Shown here: positions 58,312-64,000 of the stretch, piece by piece
How the letters are laid out: each line of letters opens with the position of its first letter
How positions within the stretch are numbered: the first letter of the stretch is position 1
Assembly: GCF_004345665.1 (NCBI RefSeq)
Contig: NZ_SLWR01000008.1
Location: 124,001-188,000 of the forward strand
Source of the DNA: Kribbella antiqua
GTDB lineage: Bacteria > Actinomycetota > Actinomycetes > Propionibacteriales > Kribbellaceae
Length of the DNA stretch: 64,000 nt
Direction of reading: 5' to 3'
Position numbers and translations under genes: made by a program
Notes under the pieces: generated by a model
Databases searched by the model: none
Told to the model about the DNA's origin: nothing
What the model saw: only the letters and a program-made list of their open reading frames with translations

Positions 58312-59214
58312 CTAGGCGGTCAGAGTGAGAAACACGTCGTCGAGCGTCGGCCGATGCGACGACACCCGCTCCGGCTCCACTCCGTTGTCCCGCAGAACGT
58401 CGAGCACCTGATGCAGGTGACCCGCCGACCCGTCCGACGGCACGCTGAGCACCAACCCGTTAGCTGCCGCAGCTCGCAGTACGCCGGTTGCCTTGAGCAA
58501 CTGCGGTTCGTCGGCGAAGCGTAGGTCGATGCGTTCGCCACCCACCTGCGCCTTCAGCGAGTCGGCGGTGCCGGTGGCAACGATCCGGCCGTGGTCGAGG
58601 AGCACGATGTGGTCGGCGAGCCGGTCCGCCTCCTCGAGGTACTGCGTGGTCAGCAGGATGGTGGTGCCGTCGCGGACGAGCTCCGCGATTGCGTCCCACA
58701 TCGTTGACCGGCTGGCCGGATCCAGGCCAGTAGTCGGCTCGTCCAGGAAGATCACCCGCGGCCGTGCGATCAGACTCATCGCCAGATCGAGCCGCCGCCG
58801 CATCCCACCGGAGTACGTCTTCACCCGCCGGTCCATCGCATCGCTCAGCCCGAACCTCTCCAGCAGCTCGCAGGTACGACGTCGCGCGGTGGGCCGGCCC
58901 AGATGCATCAGCCGGCCGATCATGACCAGGTTCTCCCGGCCGGTCTGGTTCTCGTCGACCGCGGCGTACTGACCTGTCAGGCTGATCACGCCCCGGACCT
59001 GCGCCGGTTCGCGGAGTACGTCGTACCCGGCGATCCTCGCGCGGCCGCCATCCGGCTTGGTCAGGGTGGTCAGGATCCGCACGGTCGTGGTCTTGCCCGC
59101 GCCGTTCGGACCGAGCAGAGCGAGCACCGACCCCTCGCGCACCCCGAGGTCCACCCCGGCCAGCACCTCGGTCGAACCGTACGACTTCCGCAGCCTGGTT
59201 GCCTCGACGATCAT
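58312..59214 (-). CDS. ABC transporter ATP-binding protein (DrrA-like)
   Basis: 300 residues (aggaggggg upstream). Walker A LLGPNGAGKTTTVRIL near 32-48, Q-loop VISLTGQYAAVDENQTG, ABC signature TYSGGMRRRLDLAMSL, Walker B VIFLDEPTTGLDPASR, H-loop TQYLEEADRLADHIVLLDHG. The C-terminal extension (QLLKATGVLRAAAANG...) is typical of the DrrA drug-export subgroup. Divergent from a TetR gene that probably represses it. Confidence 0.93.
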   Translation of the reverse strand: MIVEATRLRKSYGSTEVLAGVDLGVREGSVLALLGPNGAGKTTTVRILTTLTKPDGGRARIAGYDVLREPAQVRGVISLTGQYAAVDENQTGRENLVMIGRLMHLGRPTARRRTCELLERFGLSDAMDRRVKTYSGGMRRRLDLAMSLIARPRVIFLDEPTTGLDPASRSTMWDAIAELVRDGTTILLTTQYLEEADRLADHIVLLDHGRIVATGTADSLKAQVGGERIDLRFADEPQLLKATGVLRAAAANGLVLSVPSDGSAGHLHQVLDVLRDNGVEPERVSSHRPTLDDVFLTLTA

Positions 59215-59229
59215 CGCCCCCTCCTTACT

Positions 59230-59255
59230 GCGTATCTAATACGCTAAATAGCGTA
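59230..59255. promoter_or_regulatory. TetR operator between the exporter and its regulator
   Basis: Overlapping palindromes: GCGTAT-CTA-ATACGC (59230-59244) and TACGCTA-AA-TAGCGTA (59240-59255), with a further half site TACGCTATA at 59261. They sit 16-41 bp upstream of the drrA-like start, where the -10 region should be, and 42 bp before the TetR start. Confidence 0.75.
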
Positions 59256-59296
59256 GCACGTACGCTATATCGATCCGCAACCCCTAGACTGAGGCG

Positions 59297-60049
59297 GTGG
59301 AGAACAGTGAGCTGCCGGCCGAGGTCGCGCTGATGTGGCGGCTGCGGGACACCGGCCGGCGCGGGCCGAAGCCGTCGCTGACGCTCGACGACATCGTTCG
59401 GGCCGCGATCGAGCTCGCTGACGCCGAGGGCCTCGCCGCGGTCTCGATGGCCCGGGTGGCGGAGCGGCTGGGCAACTCGACGATGGCGCTCTACCGGCAC
59501 GTGAAGAGCAAGGACGAGCTGCTCGTGCTGATGTCGGACGCCGCGCTCGAGCGCCCCGAGCCGCTACCCGACGGCATCGACTGGCGGACCGGCCTGACCT
59601 TCTGGGCCGACGGCGTACTGACCGCGATCCGCAGACACCGCTGGTACGCGAAGCTGCCCATCTCCGGCCCGCCGGCCGGCCCGAACAACCTCGCCTGGTT
59701 CGACTGCGCCCTCGGCGCGCTGAAGGACACCGGCCTGCCTGAGGAAGCCAAGGTCGGCGTCGTGATGGGCCTGATCACCTACGTCCAGGGCCAGATCCGC
59801 GTCGCCTTCGACCTCGCCGCCGGGTACGACGAGAACCCGGCCGCCTTCAGCCAGTACGGCGCCACCCTCGCCCGGGTCGTCGATCCACGCCAACTCCCGG
59901 CCGTGGCCCGCGTCCTCGAGGCGGGGGTCTTCGACGAGGTGGGAAGCTTCGAGGAAGACAGCGAGCAGGACTTCCACTTCGGTCTCCAGCTCTACCTGGA
60001 CGGCATCGCCGCCTTCATCGAGCGAGTCGGCCAGGACCGGGCCCGTTAG
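59297..60049 (+). CDS. TetR/AcrR-family regulator of the exporter
   Basis: 250 residues from GTG 59297 (tgaggcg upstream; ATG 59333 possible). HTH in the first 75 residues: LTLDDIVRAAIELADAEGLAAVSMARVAERLGNSTMALYRHVKSKDELLVLM. The ligand domain has WADGVLTAIRRHRWYAKLPISGPPAGPNNLAWFDCALGAL, as in TetR_C_1-type members. The divergent drrAB-like genes and shared palindromes suggest it represses them until an export substrate binds. Confidence 0.92.
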   Translation: MENSELPAEVALMWRLRDTGRRGPKPSLTLDDIVRAAIELADAEGLAAVSMARVAERLGNSTMALYRHVKSKDELLVLMSDAALERPEPLPDGIDWRTGLTFWADGVLTAIRRHRWYAKLPISGPPAGPNNLAWFDCALGALKDTGLPEEAKVGVVMGLITYVQGQIRVAFDLAAGYDENPAAFSQYGATLARVVDPRQLPAVARVLEAGVFDEVGSFEEDSEQDFHFGLQLYLDGIAAFIERVGQDRAR

Positions 60050-60090
60050 GGCAACGACGACGACCGGTAGGCACCGCGGGGCGGGGTCGG

Positions 60091-60723
60091 TCAGGCCAGC
60101 TGAATGATCGCGTCAGCGGCCGGCGCGGTGGCCGCGATCAGCCTCGCGTTCCGCTCGTCGGTGCCGTACGTACGCTCGTGCGCTTCCTCGGCCGATCTGC
60201 CGAACTGGCGATGGCGAGCCTCCAATCGCTCATGCCGCAGCTCTTCGGGAACCTCGACGTACCAGCACTCGTCGAGCAGCGTCCGGACGGTTGCCCATGG
60301 CATCTCGTCGAAGAGCAGATAGTTGCCCTCGGTCGCCACCAGCGTCACCTCCGGCGCGATACCGATGCTCGCGGCAATCGAATCCTCCAGCCCGCGGTCG
60401 AATCGAGGCGCCCAGATCTGCTCGTCCGGTGCCTCCTTCAACCTCTTGAGCAAGGCAACGAATCCGAATCCGTCAAACGTGCGCGGCGCACCTTTCACGT
60501 CCGCCAGTCCAAGCTCCTCCAGCACCGACTGCGCCAGGTGATACCCATCCATCGGCACCAGTGCCACCTGATGCCCGTCCGCGACCAGCTTTCCCACGAG
60601 CTGCTCGGCGTACGTCGACTTCCCCGCCGCGGGCGCTCCGGTGATCCCCAGAATCGACCGCTGCCCGCGATTGGCGAGGCCGACGGCTCGGTCATAAGCG
60701 GCGGCCGCGTCGAGTGTCTGCAC
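60091..60723 (-). CDS. Nucleoside/pantothenate-kinase-like P-loop kinase
   Basis: 210 residues. Walker A ILGITGAPAAGKSTYAEQL, then VALVPMDGYHLAQSVLEELGL, where D of PMDGYH is the catalytic acid of the uridine/pantothenate kinase group, PRFDRGLEDSIAASIGI, and VATEGNYLLFDEMPWATVRTLLDECWYVEVPEELRHERLEARHRQFGRS with its lid arginines. Substrate not assignable; family members phosphorylate nucleosides, fructose or pantothenate-like compounds. Stands between TetR and urease genes. Confidence 0.88.
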   Translation of the reverse strand: MQTLDAAAAYDRAVGLANRGQRSILGITGAPAAGKSTYAEQLVGKLVADGHQVALVPMDGYHLAQSVLEELGLADVKGAPRTFDGFGFVALLKRLKEAPDEQIWAPRFDRGLEDSIAASIGIAPEVTLVATEGNYLLFDEMPWATVRTLLDECWYVEVPEELRHERLEARHRQFGRSAEEAHERTYGTDERNARLIAATAPAADAIIQLA

Positions 60724-60732
60724 ACGAAGATC

Positions 60733-61401
60733 CTAAGAGCTCAGCTGAAGATCGCTCTCGTGTTGTTCGTGGACCAAGCGGCGGGCGATCGATCCGGGTC
60801 CCTCGAGCTGCAAGATGTGAGCGTCCTCAGGCAGGCGGAAGCCGAGTGCGGTCACAGTGTCCAAACACCTCGTAGTGCCCAGAATCGCCCACCCGCTCCG
60901 ACTCTCGGGCGACAGATCCAGATCCTCGGCCAACACGAGCTCGTCCCCGATCCATGCCCGCATCATCGTCTGCAGCGCGCCGCCAACTTCCCCGTGCCGC
61001 CCGAGTACGAGCGACTCCCGCAACTCGGCCGTGCACCCGGTCTCCATCCGTACGACGGTCGACCGCGTCACGTCCGCATCGGCCGAGACGACGAACGGTT
61101 CGCCGTACCATCGCAAACTCGCCCCGCCGGTGAGCCGGATGTCGACATCCCAAAGCGCCGACGCCCCGCGCATCCCGTAAGCGACGGTGCCGGCCGTCTC
61201 GACGATCTCCACGCGCACCGGCCCCGACACCACGATCTCGATCCGCACCTGATCGCCGGCCAGCAGCAACGCGCCGGCCGCAACCAATGCGATCCGTACG
61301 ACGCCAGTCGGCCCACCGAGCCGGCGCGGTGATATCTGATCAGTTGTCAGCACGCACCGATCCCGAACCGGATCCGCGACAACCTCAATGCGCGCAGCCA
61401 T
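60733..61401 (-). CDS. ureD: Urease accessory protein UreD
   Basis: 222 residues (gggagctgg upstream). UreD family signatures: PRRLGGPTGVVRIALVAAGALLLAGDQVRIEIVVSGP, VRVEIVETAGTVAYG, WYGEPFVVSADADVTRST and RESLVLGRHGEVGGALQTMM. UreD recruits UreFG to apo-urease. The protein is shorter than the usual 260-280, but the ends of the family pattern are present. 86 bp behind ureG in the urease operon. Confidence 0.9.
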   Translation of the reverse strand: MAARIEVVADPVRDRCVLTTDQISPRRLGGPTGVVRIALVAAGALLLAGDQVRIEIVVSGPVRVEIVETAGTVAYGMRGASALWDVDIRLTGGASLRWYGEPFVVSADADVTRSTVVRMETGCTAELRESLVLGRHGEVGGALQTMMRAWIGDELVLAEDLDLSPESRSGWAILGTTRCLDTVTALGFRLPEDAHILQLEGPGSIARRLVHEQHESDLQLSS

Positions 61402-61487
61402 CCAGCTCCCTCAATCCTCCCGGCGCGTCCGCCCCACGCCCGCTCCACCAAGCGTCGGTGCGGGTGAGCCACTCGATGTGCGGCCTC

Positions 61488-62258
61488 TCAGTGCGCGTGG
61501 GCATGGGTGTGGGTGATCAGTTCGCCGTCCTCACCGACGTGTGAGTGGGGTGCCATCGGGCCGGGGTCGACCGGGGTGTGGTCGCCGCTGTGGACGACCT
61601 TCGCCATCGACAGGACCCATTGCTTCAGGCGGGCGACCGACGCCGGGTCGTTGCGGGAGAGCGCGAGTACCGGCTTCCCGTCCCGCGCTGCCTCCGCGTC
61701 CTTCACCATCTGCTCGACGTCCACGCCGACGTACTGTGCGAGATCGGTCTTGTTTACTACGAGTAAGTCCGCCCGCGCGATCCCCGGACCACCCTTCCGG
61801 GCGACGTCGCCCCCGCCCGCCACATCGAGCACAAAGATCTGCGCGTCCACGAGCGCGGGGGAGAAGGTCGCGGTCAGGTTGTCCCCGCCGGACTCGACCA
61901 GTACGACATCCAGTGGGGCGAAGTCGCGCTCGAGGTCCTCGACGGCGATCAGGTTCGGCGTCACGTCATCGCGGATCGCGGTGTGCGGGCAGGCGCCGGT
62001 CTCGACCGCGCGAATCCGCTCCGGATCGAGTACGCCGGCCGACCGCAACAACCGCGCATCCTCGTCGGTGTAGATGTCGTTGGTGATCACCCCGAGCCGC
62101 AACTCGTCGGCGAGCTCACGACAGACGGTCGCGATCAACGAACTCTTCCCGGTGCCGACCGGCCCAGCAACCCCAAGCCGGAATGACCTACTCGGGCTTG
62201 AGTGCGACTCTTCGCCGTACGCCAGGTGCTCGTGCTGGTGGGATGGCTGGTCAGGCAT
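61488..62258 (-). CDS. ureG: Urease accessory GTPase UreG
   Basis: 256 residues. Walker A LGVAGPVGTGKSSLIATVCREL, then GVITNDIYTDEDARLL, the nickel motif with Cys-Pro-His VETGACPHTAIRDDV, DVVLVESGGDNLTATFSP, and VVNKTDLA for guanine. Extra His-rich ends (SHQHEH at the N-terminus; HSHVGEDGELITHTHAHAH at the C-terminus) may store nickel. Overlaps ureF by 8 bp. Delivers nickel to urease with GTP hydrolysis. Confidence 0.97.
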   Translation of the reverse strand: MPDQPSHQHEHLAYGEESHSSPSRSFRLGVAGPVGTGKSSLIATVCRELADELRLGVITNDIYTDEDARLLRSAGVLDPERIRAVETGACPHTAIRDDVTPNLIAVEDLERDFAPLDVVLVESGGDNLTATFSPALVDAQIFVLDVAGGGDVARKGGPGIARADLLVVNKTDLAQYVGVDVEQMVKDAEAARDGKPVLALSRNDPASVARLKQWVLSMAKVVHSGDHTPVDPGPMAPHSHVGEDGELITHTHAHAH

Positions 62259-63480
62259 GGAACAACCTCATTCTCTCGGTGGCATGGTTCTGCGCGAACA
62301 GATCGATCAGCGGTGCGCCGTTCGCGGGGATCTTCTCGATCTCGGTCAGCGGCGCGACGTCGGTGACGAGCCGCTCGATGTCGTCCTGCAACCCGGCCAG
62401 CCAGCACGCCGCGTCGGCCGGATCTACTGGGAGTAACTTCAGCGACGCCGCCACCACGGTCTGTACGTCGTCGTACGCGATCAACCGGGCAACCTGCTCC
62501 GCCGACAACCCGTTCACCGCCCCGATCACCCCCACCACAACCGGCCGCGCGACCTCGCCGTTGGCCGGCAGATACCGCAACACCTCCGGCCAAACCCGCG
62601 CAGCCAACCGCAAATACACCCGCCCCTGCCGCCGCGAAGCCCCCCGCAAAGCTTGGCTCGGCGTCCGAGCAGCCCACGCCCCCTCAACCATCCCCAGCCC
62701 TTCAGCCACCTCCGCCCCCAACCGCTCGACCACCTTCGCCCCCGACCGTTCGCCGGCCTCCGCCCCGGACCCGGCAGGCTCCGCCCCGGATGCCTCTGAC
62801 CCGGATGCCTCTGACCCGGATGCCTCTGACCCGGATGCCTGTGACCCGGGCGCCTCCGGACTGGCCGTCTCCGGCGTCGACTGTTCAGACGCCTCGCGCG
62901 TCGAGTGTTCGACCGCCCCTGGCGCCGGGCGCGCACTCACCTGCAGCTCCGGCAGCTGAGGCACATCCAACCCCGCCCGGTCCGGCACCCCGAGCCGCGC
63001 GCTCTCGCCTGCGGCCTCGACTGAGTTGGCGCTCAGTCGTGGATCTTGGCTGCCGACATCGAGCACAAATCCACGACTCGGCACCGGGTGCTCACTCGCC
63101 CGCAGCTTCGGCGCCTCAGGCACATCCAACCCTGCGCGCTCCGACAGCCCGTGCCGCGCGGTCTCGGCTGAATCGGCGCTCAGTCGTGGACTTGTGCTTG
63201 CAACACGCGGATTTTCGAGCACGAATCCACGACTCGGCGACGGGGAACGGTCTGCAGTCGAGGTTAGGACGACATGGCGGGCGACGACGGCGGTGGCTGC
63301 TTCGACGCGGACGATGGTGCGAAGGCGATCCCGGGCGTACGAGGCAACATCACCGAGTTGCTTGCCGTCGGCACCCAATCCGGCCCGGACGGCCGGCTCG
63401 AGACCGGCCGACTGGGTGTGCCCGCCGGTGGGCAACCGACCATCGGCCAGCATCAAGGCGACTACCTCAGGCGAGTTCAT
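62251..63480 (-). CDS. ureF: Urease accessory protein UreF with a 190-residue insertion
   Basis: 409 residues from ATG 63480, overlapping the ureC stop (ATGA); UreF is usually about 220-240. The first 75 residues (VALMLADGRLPTGGHTQSAGLEPAVRAG...IVRVEAATAVVARHV) and the last 140 (AARTPSQALRGASRRQGRVYLRLAARV... to LFHA) join to a normal UreF. Residues about 76-264 are a Ser/Ala/Glu/Pro-rich insert with two copies of a SRGFVL...AGLDVP unit and GSEAS tandem repeats, in frame, no stop. The insert probably loops out. UreF connects UreD and UreG on apo-urease. Confidence 0.9.
   Translation of the reverse strand: MNSPEVVALMLADGRLPTGGHTQSAGLEPAVRAGLGADGKQLGDVASYARDRLRTIVRVEAATAVVARHVVLTSTADRSPSPSRGFVLENPRVASTSPRLSADSAETARHGLSERAGLDVPEAPKLRASEHPVPSRGFVLDVGSQDPRLSANSVEAAGESARLGVPDRAGLDVPQLPELQVSARPAPGAVEHSTREASEQSTPETASPEAPGSQASGSEASGSEASGSEASGAEPAGSGAEAGERSGAKVVERLGAEVAEGLGMVEGAWAARTPSQALRGASRRQGRVYLRLAARVWPEVLRYLPANGEVARPVVVGVIGAVNGLSAEQVARLIAYDDVQTVVAASLKLLPVDPADAACWLAGLQDDIERLVTDVAPLTEIEKIPANGAPLIDLFAQNHATERMRLFHA
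62791..62850. repeat. 15-bp tandem repeat inside ureF (four units)
   Basis: tgcctctgacccgga repeated at 62791, 62806, 62821 and 62836 (the last with gtgacccggg). The minus strand encodes the GSEAS pentapeptide array in the UreF insert. Unit length keeps the frame. Confidence 0.9.
63035..63078. repeat. Palindromic element 1 inside ureF
   Basis: AGTCGTGGAT (63035-63044) and ATCCACGACT (63069-63078), extendable to about 16-bp arms with some mismatches (AGCACAAATCCACGAC on the right). It lies in the insert of UreF and encodes SRGFVLDV on the minus strand. A related element is at 63182-63234, about 150 bp away, within a longer direct repeat. Confidence 0.8.
63182..63234. repeat. Palindromic element 2 inside ureF
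   Basis: GTCGTGGACTTGTGCT on the left and AGCACGAATCCACGAC on the right, 14 of 16 paired, with a 21-bp spacer. The right arm sequence is shared with element 1, and both are preceded by ggcgctc. The flanks (aggcacatccaacc at 62959 and 63118) show that a unit of about 150-160 bp was duplicated with its palindrome. Confidence 0.8.
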
Positions 63481-64000
63481 CAGAACATCGCATAGAGCTG
63501 GGCGAGTGGCAGCACCTCGGCCGGGGACGGTTCGACCAGGTCGCCGTCGACCTTGATAGCAAACGTTTCCGGGTCGATGTCGATACTCGGCAGTGCACTG
63601 TTGTTCTTCATGTCCGCCTTGCTGATCTCCCGCGTCGGTCGTACGGCGGCCAGTCGTCGGCGCAGGCGCAATCGCTCGGCGAGACCGTTGTCGAGCGCAG
63701 CGGGGGAGACGAATGTGAACGACAGATCCGCACCGATCGCATCGCCGAACGCCGGTCGCATCAGCACCGGTTGCGGTGTCGGGATCGACGCGTTCGGATC
63801 GCCCAGCGCGGCCCACGCAATCGTGCCGCCCTTGATCACCACGCTCGGGCGCACCCCGAAGTACCGCGGATCCCACAGCGCGAGATCCGCCAGCTTGCCC
63901 GCCTCCACCGAGCCGACAACATGATCGATGCCGTGGGCAACAGCCGGGTTGATCGTGTACTTGGCGACGTACCGCCGAGCGCGTTCGTTGTCGGCCGGCA
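63480..64000 (-). CDS. ureC: Urease alpha subunit UreC, C-terminal part (partial)
   Basis: The gene runs off the right edge; 173 codons of its 3' end are visible. Family blocks: RRYVAKYTINPAVAHGIDHVVGSVEAGKLADLALW, FGVRPSVVIKGGTIAWAALGDPNASIPTPQPV, then RPAFGDAIGADLSFTFVSPAA and the C-terminal KNNSALPSIDIDPETFAIKVDGDLV. Catalytic His and carbamylated Lys lie upstream, outside the window. Operon order on the minus strand is ureC-ureF-ureG-ureD; ureA and ureB should lie to the right. Confidence 0.97.
   Translation of the reverse strand, partial: PADNERARRYVAKYTINPAVAHGIDHVVGSVEAGKLADLALWDPRYFGVRPSVVIKGGTIAWAALGDPNASIPTPQPVLMRPAFGDAIGADLSFTFVSPAALDNGLAERLRLRRRLAAVRPTREISKADMKNNSALPSIDIDPETFAIKVDGDLVEPSPAEVLPLAQLYAMF

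Overview
The window is high-G+C actinobacterial DNA. Gene content (the PDZ protease / PPA1309 / UPF0182 cluster, a Gram-positive type IV pilus locus, many LuxR regulators) and frequent cgtacg words suggest a Kribbella-like member of the Propionibacteriales. That placement is inferred from gene content, not from a marker gene.

Layout. 1-11.6 kb: a type IV pilus operon (end of a pilin, pilT, pilB, pilC, three prepilin-like proteins), then pilD lying between two orphan NarL-type response regulators, then a quinone-oxidoreductase / HxlR-regulator divergon. 11.6-13.0 kb: no gene; G-rich repeats, including a 135-bp tandem duplication and a 28-29-bp minisatellite. 13-22.1 kb: ferritin-like diiron protein, Nudix hydrolase, DUF2342 protein, moaE, and a coupled run of membrane stub, PDZ-Lon protease, PPA1309 and UPF0182 that ends in a strong terminator. 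22.2-24.1 kb: a secreted protein, a GNAT acetyltransferase and an initiator tRNA gene.

24.06-40.92 kb is an actinomycete integrative and conjugative element (AICE) in the initiator tRNA gene, bounded by a perfect 61-bp direct repeat. It has a backbone (tyrosine integrase, excisionase, helicase-like DUF3987, prim-pol, RRQRL protein, FtsK/TraB translocase, small membrane proteins, GntR/UTRA repressor with palindromic operators) and a cargo end of visibly lower G+C. The cargo is a GNAT enzyme, a three-gene overlapping cassette with an MBL-fold hydrolase and two proteins I cannot assign, an SRA-HNH modification-dependent restriction enzyme facing it, and membrane/coiled-coil proteins. The cassette is the best candidate here for an undescribed, probably defensive, system.

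41-64 kb is chromosomal: a large LuxR-family ATPase regulator, a BBE-type flavin oxidase, a lipoprotein, a HupE/UreJ-like protein, a secreted purple-acid-phosphatase-like enzyme, a DUF916-like surface protein, a LuxR regulator with a flavoprotein monooxygenase, a sensor kinase - response regulator - proline racemase/hydroxyproline epimerase operon, a DrrAB-type ABC exporter with a divergent TetR repressor and palindromic operator, a small kinase, and the urease genes ureC-ureF-ureG-ureD on the minus strand. ureF carries an in-frame low-complexity insertion of about 190 residues built from palindromic and tandem repeats.
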